NCBI RefSeq assembly: GCF_022230925.1
Contig: NZ_JAKKFH010000015.1
Coordinates: forward strand, 1 to 64,000
DNA: 64,000 nt
Direction of reading: 5' to 3'
DNA from: Micromonospora alfalfae
Lineage (GTDB): Bacteria; Actinomycetota; Actinomycetes; Mycobacteriales; Micromonosporaceae
Below, piece by piece: positions 16,801-24,689 of this stretch (positions are counted from its first letter, which is position 1; the number at the start of each line of letters is the position of its first letter). The translations under genes were made by a program, and so were the position numbers. Below the pieces are notes generated by a model. It worked only from the letters and a program-made list of their open reading frames with translations. It was not told the origin of the DNA and did no database searches.

Positions 16801-18872
16801 ATCGAGGAACGTCTAACGGCCCGTACCCCTGCATGAGCGCGCTGCAAGCCATGGAACACCTCGCCGAGCAACTACTCGACTCGGGAGCCGCCCCAGACTT
16901 CATCATCGAGCGTCTCCTCGACGGCTGCGAAAACCTCGCGGTTCCGGGAATGCTGTACGGGCTGTTCGCCCGCAACATCGAAAAGGCGGACAACCAACTC
17001 GACCGATTCCTCGCCGAGCCCACCATCTGGTTGCTTGAATTCAGCCGGACAATCAACGAACATGTCGGGTTCCACGCGTCCCCCTCCGACGACCTCGCAC
17101 ACCCGGAGCGCCGCCGCTGGACCCCGCAGCAAGTGGCCGTCTGGCTCATGACCCATGCCCATGAAGCACGCCGCGCGGAACTACGCGGCATCGGTGAACA
17201 ACTCGTTGCCAACGGCAGCCGGCAAGGTTTCAGACCGGACGAGACCCTGCACTGGGCGGCCAACTTCGACGAAACCCGGTACCGGCTCACCCTGGACGGC
17301 GATCAGCTATACCTCGAGGTCGTTCCACCGCCCGAAGTCATCGCGGCCCAAGCCGACATCATCGCCCAACAAGAACAGAACCACGTAGTCCTGCGCCTCC
17401 AAAACCGCTACTGGGCGTCAGCCAGGTCCGGCGACGGCTACGAGCCACCCACCGCCGCAGAGATCGCAGACGACCTGACCGCTGCGCAAGCGCTACTCGA
17501 AGCCCACCAACACCACATGCGCCCGCACGACGCCGTCGCGCAGGTCGTGCGAACAGCCATCGAGCACGCCGCCAAGGGGGAACCTGAAGCCCTCGGCGAC
17601 AAGGGCGCGTTCGCCGTCGGGGTAGTGATGGCAGTCGCCGCCACATTCCTCGACTCCGCAGACCTACGCGACGAAGGCCAGTACTTCGACCTCGGCGCCG
17701 ACCGGTCCGCCGCCCGCGCACTCCCCGCCCTACTCACGCCAGAACTCGCACCCGTGCTGACCGAGGCCAAGGTGGCAGTCGCCGACGTAGCCAAGGTCGG
17801 GCTCGCCCTAGCCGGTAAAGCTCCGATCGAAACCCGTCTCTTCCTGTGCCGCGGCTGCGACATCGTGTGGGCATCACCCTGTACCGACGGTGAGTGCATT
17901 CACACGACTGCGCTCGCGTGGGTCCTTGAAACAGCACGGGGTGCCGAGATCGGGCCCTGGAATGTCGACACCCAACGTACCGCTCGGGTGACGATCGAGG
18001 GCGATGTTACCGCGCGCCTGAAGGAACTCGACGGCGAATCGATCGACATCCCCGTCCTCGACCCGACGATCCGCGCCCTGGGTGTCGCGGCAACGACCAG
18101 CCACTGCGTCACCAACGACGCCCAGCATCTTCTCGCCGATTTGCTAGCCGTCCAGCGGCGCGCCATGGTCCGGCATAAGGAGGAAGGTTGGAACGTCGAC
18201 CATCGGGGGACGCACGCGCTCGTCGCGGCGCGCTCTCTCCTGCAGTCCTATGCGGCCGACGCCAACCCGCGCCCGATCATCGATTACCTCGACGTTCTGC
18301 GCCACGACGCCGGGCTGCTGATGCACATGCTCCATGGACTCGCAGCGGCCGGCGCCGAGAACGCGGCCCTGGCCAGGGCGGCGAAAGATATATGGCCAGG
18401 CCTGCTGGTTCATGCCCTCACATACGTCGAGGGTCAGCCTAACGTCTACCGTGAGCGAACCTGGGGAGCCTGGGCTGCGGCCGCTCTGTTGCCCTACCCG
18501 CTGTCGTGGACGCAGGGGCTGTACAACGAATTGTCTGGCCCACCCATCGACTGGGTTGATCCCCCTTCGCTCACAGACCTGGTGAATCGGTGGCTTCCCG
18601 TCGGTGTGGGGGAAGCGCGTTGTCTCGATGCGCTCATCCGGCTCGTCCGTAAGCTGCCGGCCTCAGAGCAAGCCACCCGGGGGATCGCCTGGGTTGCCGG
18701 CCTGTGCATTCAAGATGGCCGAGTCACGATCAACCGATCGACGTCGTCTAACGAATGGCTGATTGCGGTTCGTGCAACAGCCGAGGAGCACGACACACTC
18801 GCACAATGGCAGGCCTTGATCGATGCGCTCGTGGTCGCCGGGAACTCAGGTCTCGCTGGGTACAGCACCTAA
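13845..18872 (+). CDS. Giant STAND-like P-loop NTPase, predicted conflict protein
   Basis: A single frame of about 1675 residues. The N terminus (about 20-150) starts with a small-residue stretch (TYSTGGGGVSFARRVAATYL), a pattern seen at the start of Cap4/DUF4297-type nuclease modules, with DDLLVV at 71-76 and ELAVACR at 83-89 as a possible but imperfect PD-(D/E)xK-like core. An NTPase core follows: Walker A GSSGTGKSA (337-345) and Walker B RRVLVIDAADAANE (about 398-411). The remaining 1200 residues have no obvious repeat but include a cysteine group (LCRGCDIVWASPCTDGEC) near 1350. The architecture (putative effector, NTPase, very long sensor-like region) resembles AVAST/STAND antiviral NTPases. 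Start chosen at ATG 13845 after GGAGA; a GTG at 13770 is in frame. Family assignment is by architecture only. Confidence 0.65.
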   Translation: MSSSNEGPADAEASTRTGVNTYSTGGGGVSFARRVAATYLASMLTGSRRRETGELPVRSLAFQTGPEHPADDLLVVAGDHDIELAVACRATPNFVPSHEETVKLVGSLLDEVAAHPDGRVAVAVAGWKPEWEQVAKLCDLARANGDANTFHTALETDGRWSQPARTRYLHLRRMVAKPFGKEPDDTEVRERTWALLTRLHILGFKVQSPDESDWTAVASSLDGIAAEDADGVSLRDRLEVKAGDYDVLGAVVDLNLLRADTHLLIDAPATRTKQAWNILHQYRIMAFGTVRGSLGAGAGAGTGGATELALPFAERRADLAAELRRVASDHGALVVTGSSGTGKSALVLSTVAELETAEPGAFEAVVVNFRELPNTGVELQHLLGTPLGQVMAELSAPRRVLVIDAADAANERSARLLHHLVTAASTAGMGIVAVAADPAAEFVREQLTIAWQGSAQTFHVAPLDDTDLAEVAQRFPLLRGLLRNLPGASLLRRLVVLDLLARTGVALDGPMSEWDCLQVIWSKVVRGDGRPGHGSPQAREEVLLALAAFTLAGPDRMVGPSIFEASAVDALRADHLLAPHNVYRRQPQFAHDEVRRYATAIYLLRSEQIVGTLNAAGVPRSALSAVALACKGHLVDPARQPEQTFQSLVSGFKDLARAHGSRWADVPIEAVLETSPAYECLKAATGAEPANLELADVLRVITQRFTFNGAIDPSIGAPVARLLIDHDEPWNISTQAFEVLTSWLQALIVVGEPAGHALREALRIRLLDFWERFPPKESTDDDVLGWTTRARPRRQRKNLDYRVTDDEFVETLALLGPDINTDVETCLQTLAEDAPAYLAPAVDAPVSALSIARHDPELLARLTEAYYIDEDTDDRWGDHGEGIRDHQGRWMDFPPPFAAYWFGGFLQLLRTASLTTSTQVLNNVLNHAARVRVKITSQMNRRRGMAAPGEELDTSAETDDESWVVTLNLTGQPRRYIGDGQVWAWYRGTSNGPYPCMSALQAMEHLAEQLLDSGAAPDFIIERLLDGCENLAVPGMLYGLFARNIEKADNQLDRFLAEPTIWLLEFSRTINEHVGFHASPSDDLAHPERRRWTPQQVAVWLMTHAHEARRAELRGIGEQLVANGSRQGFRPDETLHWAANFDETRYRLTLDGDQLYLEVVPPPEVIAAQADIIAQQEQNHVVLRLQNRYWASARSGDGYEPPTAAEIADDLTAAQALLEAHQHHMRPHDAVAQVVRTAIEHAAKGEPEALGDKGAFAVGVVMAVAATFLDSADLRDEGQYFDLGADRSAARALPALLTPELAPVLTEAKVAVADVAKVGLALAGKAPIETRLFLCRGCDIVWASPCTDGECIHTTALAWVLETARGAEIGPWNVDTQRTARVTIEGDVTARLKELDGESIDIPVLDPTIRALGVAATTSHCVTNDAQHLLADLLAVQRRAMVRHKEEGWNVDHRGTHALVAARSLLQSYAADANPRPIIDYLDVLRHDAGLLMHMLHGLAAAGAENAALARAAKDIWPGLLVHALTYVEGQPNVYRERTWGAWAAAALLPYPLSWTQGLYNELSGPPIDWVDPPSLTDLVNRWLPVGVGEARCLDALIRLVRKLPASEQATRGIAWVAGLCIQDGRVTINRSTSSNEWLIAVRATAEEHDTLAQWQALIDALVVAGNSGLAGYST

Positions 18873-19056
18873 TCGCCGCAATGCGGTCGACGGCTATCCG
18901 TAGGCATTGATCAAGCAATTAAATGTTGCCGCGAGGCTTCGCAGCGGGGCGACCTTGATCGCGGCGTCTCGGTCGGCAGTCCGCGATTGAGGCTCGCCGC
19001 GGTAGCGAGACCCACTCAGCGACCCGTCGGTCTCGTACAGCAGCAGTACTCGGGTG

Positions 19057-19725
19057 TCACTCGCGTCGGTTCAGGGTTCGCCGCCACCGAGGTGTGGGTG
19101 GCTGGTCGGCGGGGTGAAGGTGTCGTTGGACGGTGGTGATGAGGTCGGCGATCGCTTCGTGCAGTGCGGTGGTGGCGGTGGCGCGAGCGGCGGCTGCGGC
19201 GCGGGGCCGGTACAGATTGTCGGTGCCGTAGGCGGTCATGACGGCGATGGCGGCCTCGGAGGTACGCATCGCCGCAGCGACGACGTCGGCGTCGGGCAGC
19301 AAGGCGGCACGGCTGATCGCGGTGGTCAGTCGCACGTACGGCTCGCGCAGGAACGTCGCGCCGCAGGCAAGGTTGCGCATTTTCCAGTCCACGGCGACGC
19401 TGCCGGCTCGGGCGACGCCGGTGGCGTCGCCGGTGGCCTCGCGGCCAGCGAAGAACTCCAGCAGTGATTGACCGATGGTGAGCAGCCGTGGCTGCCAGTC
19501 GTTCCACCGGGGTTGTTCGGCGACCAGTGCCATGTGCAGTTCGGTGGCCGCGACGATCAGTTCGGTGGTCGCGGCTTCGGCGCGGTCGCGAACGGCGGCG
19601 GCGCGGGCGGCCTCGTTCTGGCGGCGCTGGGCGCGTTGCGTGAGAGCCACGCCGGCGATGAGCGCGGTGGTGACTGGCAGCGGTGGCGTTACCAGCGCGA
19701 CAGCGGTTGACAGTCCGTCGATCAT
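19057..19725 (-). CDS. Hypothetical protein with N-terminal membrane helix
   Basis: A 222-aa protein. The N terminus has a hydrophobic stretch (about residues 5-28: TAVALVTPPLPVTTALIAGV) followed by a long Ala/Arg-rich, probably helical region. No family recognised. The ATG at 19725 overlaps the stop of the upstream restriction-enzyme-like fragment by 4 bp (ATGA), which decides the start over a GTG at 19734. The coupling suggests the fragment upstream is still translated. It is convergent with the giant STAND gene. Confidence 0.5.
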   Translation of the reverse strand: MIDGLSTAVALVTPPLPVTTALIAGVALTQRAQRRQNEAARAAAVRDRAEAATTELIVAATELHMALVAEQPRWNDWQPRLLTIGQSLLEFFAGREATGDATGVARAGSVAVDWKMRNLACGATFLREPYVRLTTAISRAALLPDADVVAAAMRTSEAAIAVMTAYGTDNLYRPRAAAAARATATTALHEAIADLITTVQRHLHPADQPPTPRWRRTLNRRE

Positions 19726-20081
19726 GGCGGACACGATCGCTCACGTTCGGCCGCTACCGCTGAAGGCCACTCCGGTGGTGTCCTGCGCTCGTCACTAACC
19801 TCGCGGAGCGCAGCCTCGGCGGGCGCTGCGGCGTATGCGTGAAGTTGTCCTGGGATGTCGATGAGGTGCTCCTGATGCTCGTGTCGACAGCGCTGCGGTA
19901 GGAGCTCCACAGTGCGTGGGGTCGGATTAGCGGCCTGCGACCACGGCTCGTCGGGCAGCAGCCCCAGCAGAGCGTGCAATACGAGTGCGGAGCGTTTGCC
20001 CCATTCGCCGTCGAAGTTGAGGGCCTTCAGCAGCCCCCGCGCTTCCTGCACCGACTCCCACACCTCACTCGGTGAGGTCAC
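19722..20081 (-). pseudogene. N-terminal fragment resembling BsuBI/PstI restriction enzyme
   Basis: A 119-aa frame from a GTG at 20081. Residues 10-52 (ARGLLKALNFDG, then KRSALVLHALLGLLPDEPWS) match the start of BsuBI/PstI-type enzymes, where the helical N-terminal domain reads A..iLkALg....eRSAL.LLALl.l.p..pWs.A. A short later segment (HLIDIPGQLHAYAAA) resembles the middle of the same family, as if the part between had been deleted. The rest is not family-like. It could be the missing 5' end of the pseudogene at 12926-13690 separated by insertion of the STAND gene region, or a second degraded copy. Similarity is judged by eye. Confidence 0.55.
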
Positions 20082-20176
20082 GCCTGCGGATCACAATGTG
20101 GCATTTTGTGCTCGCACGACGTCACGGTGTAACTTCGATTCGCCCGCGCCTCGGGCAGCTGCTGATTGGGGTCTAC

Positions 20177-20623
20177 ATGCGTGAAGTCGTGCGTCGGTCG
20201 GTACGGGCGATCCTGTGGGACGACCGCGATCAGCTGGTGTTGATTAAGAGGACGAAGCCTGGCCAGGCCTCTTACTGGACTGCGCCCGGTGGCGGCCTTG
20301 AGCCGACGGACGCATCCCTCGATGCAGCACTGCGACGTGAGCTACAGGAGGAGTTGGGTGCGGAGGCAGAGCGGCTCAGCCAGGTGTTCTTGTTTAGCTC
20401 ACCGTCGGGCGAGGGGGTGTCCGTACAGCACTTCGTTTCCTGCCGGCTCACCCGCGTAGACGAGAGCGCCCGTACGGGTGCGGAGTTCACTGATCCGGGC
20501 CGTGGTGGCTATGCCCTGGACCGAGTGGCCCTCGACCGCCTTCCTGAGGTGGATCTGAAGCCTGAGGCCCTGAAGGAGTTCATCCTCGCGAACACCGATG
20601 CCTTGCTATCGGAGTTCAGCTAA
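20177..20623 (+). CDS. Nudix hydrolase
   Basis: A 148-aa hydrolase acting on nucleoside diphosphate-X substrates. The Nudix box is present as GGGLEPTDASLDAALRRELQ followed by EELGA, one residue longer between the Gly and the RE than the strict consensus, a form seen in several actinobacterial members. Metal-binding Glu residues of RELQEE are intact. The start is the ATG at 20177 (MREVVRRSVRAILWDD). It overlaps the convergent histidine phosphatase by 18 bp, and the two may act on the same phosphorylated pathway, cleaving diphosphates and monophosphates respectively. Confidence 0.85.
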   Translation: MREVVRRSVRAILWDDRDQLVLIKRTKPGQASYWTAPGGGLEPTDASLDAALRRELQEELGAEAERLSQVFLFSSPSGEGVSVQHFVSCRLTRVDESARTGAEFTDPGRGGYALDRVALDRLPEVDLKPEALKEFILANTDALLSEFS

Positions 20624-21193
20624 GGCGGGCCAGATCCCTGCCGGTGCGAGCGTGAAGCGGCGCGCGGCTTGGAACACGTCCTGGGGGCGGCTCGCTCCGG
20701 CGATGATCGCTGCGACGGCGCCGATGAGCACTCGGTGCGAGACGATCAAGGCGTCGTTTACTTCAACCGCAGGTCCGAGGACCGCCGCGGCGGCCATCGC
20801 CCGTTCGTAAAGCGCTGTAAGGCTCTCGCCCCCGGCCAGGGCCGAGTCCGGGTCGCGGAGCCGGTCCCTGCGCCAGGTCTGGTACTCAAGTGGGTACTCG
20901 TCAGGTCCTTTGCCGAGGACGCAGTCGGGTGGACGCCACTCGGCGTACAGCGGGTTGGGATCGGCGAGCGGCACGCCGAGCAGCGCAGCCAGGATCTGCG
21001 CGCTCGTGGTGGCGCGCGGATGCGGGCTGGTGAATACGATTGTGGGCCGGGCACCGCGGTCACGAAGTGTGTGAGCGGTGGCGGCGATTTGTGCCGCGCC
21101 GCGCGCGGTGAGGGGTGTGTCGGGTCGGGCATGGGCGTGGGGTCGGGTGATTCCGTCGAGGCTGGTTCCGTGGCGGATCCAGAGGGTGGTCAT
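20606..21193 (-). CDS. Histidine phosphatase family protein
   Basis: A 195-aa phosphatase of the phosphoglycerate-mutase/histidine phosphatase superfamily. The phospho-accepting motif is at the N terminus (MTTLWIRHGTS, R7-H8-G9), the second-site arginine region is FTSPHPRATTSA, the Glu is in LYAEWRP and the C-terminal histidine is in IVSHRVLIG. The start at 21193 overlaps the SDR stop by 4 bp (ATGA). It is the last gene of the 11-gene operon. Small-molecule phosphatase activity is likely; substrate unknown. Confidence 0.85.
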   Translation of the reverse strand: MTTLWIRHGTSLDGITRPHAHARPDTPLTARGAAQIAATAHTLRDRGARPTIVFTSPHPRATTSAQILAALLGVPLADPNPLYAEWRPPDCVLGKGPDEYPLEYQTWRRDRLRDPDSALAGGESLTALYERAMAAAAVLGPAVEVNDALIVSHRVLIGAVAAIIAGASRPQDVFQAARRFTLAPAGIWPALAELR

Positions 21194-21936
21194 GACAGGT
21201 GCCAGCCGCCGTCGACGTTGATCGCCTGGCCGGTGATGAATCCCGCTTCCGGGGTGACCAAGAACGCGATGGCGGCGGCGACGTCCGAGGGTTGGCCCCG
21301 TCGTTTGATGCACTGTCGGTCGAGCTGGCGTCGGACCATGGCGTCGTGGTCGGGTACGACGTGGTGCTCCGCGGGGACCTCGATTGAGCCGGGCCGCACG
21401 GTGTTGACGGTGATGTTGTGGGGGCCGAGTTCGCGGGCGAGCGCGCGGACGAGTCCTTCGAGGCCGCTTTTCGCGGCGATGTAGCCGGCGAGGTCGACGC
21501 GTCCGATCTGGGTCATGACTGAGGAGACGGCGACGATGCGCCCGTAGTTGTTGTTAATGAGGGCGGGCGTGGCGGCCCGGATGACAGCGGCGTGCGTGAC
21601 GAGGTTGAGTTCGAGCTGGTCGCGAAGGGCATCGGGGTCCGTCTGGCTCCAAGGGATGCGGGGGTACGCTCCGGCGTTGCTGATCAGGGCCGTGAGTCGG
21701 GCGGCGTGTTGCTCGATCGCGGCGCGGAGTGCGCTCTGGGTAGCAGCGGCGGTCAGGTCTCCGGTGATGGTGTGGGTCTGGGCGCCGTGGCGGCGGGCGG
21801 CCTCGACGACCGCGGCGAGGTCGGTGTCGTCGTGGCGGTGGGTCAGGACAAGGTCGAAGTCGGCGGGCAGTTGGGCGGCGATGCCCGCTCCGATGCCCGT
21901 ACCTGCTCCGGTTATGACGGCGATGGGGCGGCTCAT
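21190..21936 (-). CDS. SDR-family oxidoreductase
   Basis: A 248-aa NAD(P)-dependent short-chain dehydrogenase/reductase. It has the cofactor motif TGAGTGIG (9-16), the NAG motif ISNAGAYPR, the catalytic Ser in AVSSVMTQ (138/139) and Y152-x3-K156 in GYIAAKSG, and the PGSIEVP loop. It resembles classical 3-oxoacyl-ACP-reductase-like SDRs. Start and stop both overlap neighbours by 4 bp, which fixes the ATG at 21936. It presumably oxidises or reduces a sugar or polyol intermediate of the operon's unknown product. Confidence 0.9.
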   Translation of the reverse strand: MSRPIAVITGAGTGIGAGIAAQLPADFDLVLTHRHDDTDLAAVVEAARRHGAQTHTITGDLTAAATQSALRAAIEQHAARLTALISNAGAYPRIPWSQTDPDALRDQLELNLVTHAAVIRAATPALINNNYGRIVAVSSVMTQIGRVDLAGYIAAKSGLEGLVRALARELGPHNITVNTVRPGSIEVPAEHHVVPDHDAMVRRQLDRQCIKRRGQPSDVAAAIAFLVTPEAGFITGQAINVDGGWHLS

Positions 21937-23066
21937 GAGGGCGGTTCCGCTGGCGCCTGAGTGGTGAGTCCGAGGATCTGCTCCAGGTTCGCGTCGGGTG
22001 CGTAAAGGTCGGCGAGCAGGCCCAGCGACAGAGCGGCGTCGCGAGGCTCCAGGAGCTGTAGTGGGTAGACGGCGAGGATTCGCATGGCGAGGTATGGGCG
22101 TATCCAGGCGAGCAGATCCGTGGCGGCGGAGAGTGCAAGCGGCCGGGCGAGCGCCGTGAGGTATCGGGTGATGGCTTGCTGCCGGGCCGGCGATGGTTGG
22201 TGCTGGTAGTCGATGCCGACGACTCGGTGGGAAAGTCTTCTGAGCCGAACGGTGGGCTCGACAGCTTCGGCGAGTGCCTTCCTGTGGTCGGCGTAGGCGC
22301 CGTTGTTGTAGTGAGGGACGAGCCAGGCGCCGTGCAGTCTCTGGTACCAGAGGAAGCAGGCGATCTCGCCGGGCAGAGCGTTGAGGCCTGCGGTGTCGTA
22401 GTCGAACCAGACGGGCTGGTTGTCGGCGTCGAGGCCGATATTGAAGTCGGTGGGGTCGCCCTGGGTCATCGCGGCCCAGACCTGCTCGTCGGGGTGGAAG
22501 GCGTCGCGTAGCTCGCTGACGAGGGTATGGAGGTCGAGCCGTCGGGGCTGTCCGTTGACCATGAGGGTGGTCTCTCGCAGCTCGGAGGGTCGGAGACCGT
22601 CGGCGTCGGCCAGTTTGAGCACGACCGGGTCGTGGCCGTAGTAGTGGTCCAGCCTGCCGCCTGCCTGGGCCCGGCCGCGGTAGAGCTTGCTGTTGGTGCG
22701 CGAGGCGGCGACGCGCCAAATGGTCGCGTCGATGGTCCGGCGGTAGTGCTGAAAGATCGCGTCGAGCCCGCGATCGAGGTTGGCCGCGCTGTCGGGGTCG
22801 GTCGATGTGAGAGCGTCGAGGAGCAGGCCCGTGTCCGGGAGATCGGGTTGGTGGCGGTCATAGAGGGTGAGGGTCCAGTGCCCGATGCGGTGTTGGGAAT
22901 GCAGCCCTGGTACCCGGTAATGGTGGCGGATTCGTTGGTATCCGGCGGCTTCGGCGGCGGCCTCCACGGGGTTCGGGTTCACTTTGGCGAAGAGGCGGTG
23001 CGGGCCGATGTCGAGGTGGAACGTGCGGTTCATGGTGAAGCGGCGGTAGCGGGCGACCCGGATCAT
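21933..23066 (-). CDS. Aminoglycoside-phosphotransferase-like kinase
   Basis: A 377-aa protein with an APH/choline-kinase-like C-terminal lobe: TQGDPTDFNIG corresponds to the catalytic HGDlh..N loop and VWFDYDTAGLN to the metal-binding D(F/W)D motif. The usual catalytic-loop His is replaced by Gln. The N-terminal lobe (HLDIGPHRLFAKVNPNP) carries a candidate ATP-binding Lys. The ATG at 23066 overlaps the upstream stop by 4 bp, fixing the start. It probably phosphorylates a small hydroxyl or amino compound; resistance is possible but the operon context favours a biosynthetic or modification role. Confidence 0.68.
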   Translation of the reverse strand: MIRVARYRRFTMNRTFHLDIGPHRLFAKVNPNPVEAAAEAAGYQRIRHHYRVPGLHSQHRIGHWTLTLYDRHQPDLPDTGLLLDALTSTDPDSAANLDRGLDAIFQHYRRTIDATIWRVAASRTNSKLYRGRAQAGGRLDHYYGHDPVVLKLADADGLRPSELRETTLMVNGQPRRLDLHTLVSELRDAFHPDEQVWAAMTQGDPTDFNIGLDADNQPVWFDYDTAGLNALPGEIACFLWYQRLHGAWLVPHYNNGAYADHRKALAEAVEPTVRLRRLSHRVVGIDYQHQPSPARQQAITRYLTALARPLALSAATDLLAWIRPYLAMRILAVYPLQLLEPRDAALSLGLLADLYAPDANLEQILGLTTQAPAEPPS

Positions 23067-24139
23067 CGAGGCCACCAACCAGCGCACTGCCCCGCGAAGT
23101 CCGCTATGTCCTTGACGGGGATGGCGCGAAGGTCGCTCGCGGTGGACCAGAGAGTGTCGTCGTAGCAGTCCCGCACGGGACACGCATCGGCGACCGACAT
23201 CAGGTGTGAGAACGGGGTGGCCACCGCGTGGTGGTGCGGCGATCCGGTGATCCACTTGGCGTAGCCGTGCCGTCCGTAGAGGCCGACCACGTGCGGCTGG
23301 TTGCCGTTCGGTCGGATGGTGAGCGCGGCGAGATGAGTCAGGCCGGTGTCGTTGCCGATGACCAGCTCGGCGGTGGCGAAGAGGTCAATGCAGTCGACCG
23401 CCGTTGGTGAATGAAGTACCTCAATCTGCCCTACGGGTGCCGGAGGTTGGTGGCCCGGTGGTGTCACCAGGCTGAAGCGCCAGGCGCCCGAGTGGCGGGT
23501 CGTCAGGTGTTCGGCGACGGCGCTGAAGTTATCGATGCCGTAGTCCTTGCGGTCGGGGCGACTTGTCGTGGCCACGAAGACCACGTGCATTGGCTGTGGC
23601 GCTGTGACGGTCGACCGGAACCTCGGGCACGGGTCGTCGGATGCGGGGAGCCTGACGCCGAGGGCTTGCTCGATGTCGAGGTAGTAGCGCATCGGCAGCG
23701 CGGCATGGACCTCGACGACGTGGGCGTCAATGAGGTCGAGCAGCGTAGGGGGCGATTCCGGGACCGCGTCGAATTCCAAGGCGTCATCGCTGCCGAGCGT
23801 GCCCAGTTGGTGCCCGTTGCCGTCCGTGACCGTGACTGGAAGGGTGCAGCGGGCGATCAGGTCCGCTCGGCTGCCCGCGTACTCCAGGGTTTCGAACTGA
23901 TCGTGTGTGGCGTCGTGAAGCGCCTGCGCCATGGCGAGACCGAGTAGCAGGTCACCGAGTCCGCGAGAGCCGAAGTCGACGCGCCACCCGTTCTCACGAA
24001 CCGCGTCGAGGAGTGCCCGCCGGGATGGGATCTCTCCGTTGGCCCGGCGATACGGCAGGAGCCGGCCGAGCGGTGCCTGTTCACGCCGGACGACGCACCG
24101 TCCGCCGCGGTGGCACACCGGTTCCTCGACGAGGGTCAC
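23063..24139 (-). CDS. Glycosyltransferase family 9 (heptosyltransferase-like)
   Basis: A 358-aa protein whose C-terminal half carries the GT9 signature: FATAELVIGNDTGLTHLAAL, followed by VVGLYGRHG, the donor-binding region of ADP-heptose-type transferases. The N-terminal half has the SRGLGDLLLGLAMAQAL stretch, analogous to the GxLGDxLlt glycine-rich loop. Actinomycetes lack LPS, so the acceptor must be something else. I chose the GTG at 24139 because it gives the same 4-bp overlap (GTGA) that joins the other genes; an upstream GTG at 24157 is in frame. It is next to a phosphoribosyltransferase and near a DUF4254 gene, a family often seen with GT9 genes. Confidence 0.75.
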   Translation of the reverse strand: MTLVEEPVCHRGGRCVVRREQAPLGRLLPYRRANGEIPSRRALLDAVRENGWRVDFGSRGLGDLLLGLAMAQALHDATHDQFETLEYAGSRADLIARCTLPVTVTDGNGHQLGTLGSDDALEFDAVPESPPTLLDLIDAHVVEVHAALPMRYYLDIEQALGVRLPASDDPCPRFRSTVTAPQPMHVVFVATTSRPDRKDYGIDNFSAVAEHLTTRHSGAWRFSLVTPPGHQPPAPVGQIEVLHSPTAVDCIDLFATAELVIGNDTGLTHLAALTIRPNGNQPHVVGLYGRHGYAKWITGSPHHHAVATPFSHLMSVADACPVRDCYDDTLWSTASDLRAIPVKDIADFAGQCAGWWPR

Positions 24140-24689
24140 AGCGTGGTCAGTACGCACAGCGGGACCCCGTTGCCTTCGAGTAGCTGTCGGCCCTCGCCGG
24201 CGGTGTCTTCGACGAGGCAGAGCGCGCCGGTGATGTCGGCGCCGGCCGCACGAAGCGCCTCGACGAGGTTGGCCAGAGTGAGTCCGGTGGTGATCTCGTC
24301 GTCCACGATGAGGACGCGCAGTCCTTCGAAGTCGCCGTAGGCGAAGACCTCAAGACGCCGGGCATGGGGCTCGTGGAACACGAGCTTCCCGGGTAGGTCG
24401 AGGTTGACTTTCCAGGCGAGCCGATATTGGCTACCGCTGGCCCAGGCCACCGCGATCGTCGGCACGATGCCGCCGGCGTCGAGGCCCAGGAGAAGATCGT
24501 GCGGCCGGTACGCCGGGTGCTCGCACCATCGCTTCCACAGGCAGCGCCCCGTCTCCAATACCTGATCCACGGCTACGTCGGTGCGGATGCCATCGAGACC
24601 GTGGACGACGCGGCCGGACGAGTGGTGTCTCCCACCCCGAGCCGGGTCACTCGCTCGGCGTGCAGAACCTTGTCGAAGGCGGTGGTCAT
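24136..24689 (-). pseudogene. Phosphoribosyltransferase, apparent 1-nt frameshift
   Basis: The C-terminal frame carries a type I PRPP-binding motif, VLIVDDEITTGLTLANLVEA, after LLLGLDAGGIVPTIAVAWA. This frame lacks a good start codon. The expected ATG at 24689 (overlapping the upstream stop by 4 bp) opens another frame, MTTAFDKVLHAERVTRLGVG, that ends shortly after DTTRPAA. Adding one base near 24625 joins the two as DTTRPARVVHGLDGIR. The result would be a normal enzyme of about 184 aa transferring phosphoribose or reversing that reaction. Either the gene is broken, frameshifting occurs, or there is a sequencing error in a GC run. Confidence 0.7.

Noticed and set aside
21933..23066. APH-like kinase as an aminoglycoside resistance gene
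   Set aside because: The catalytic-loop His is replaced by Gln, and the gene is locked into a metabolic operon by 4-bp overlaps, so a biosynthetic kinase is more likely than resistance.
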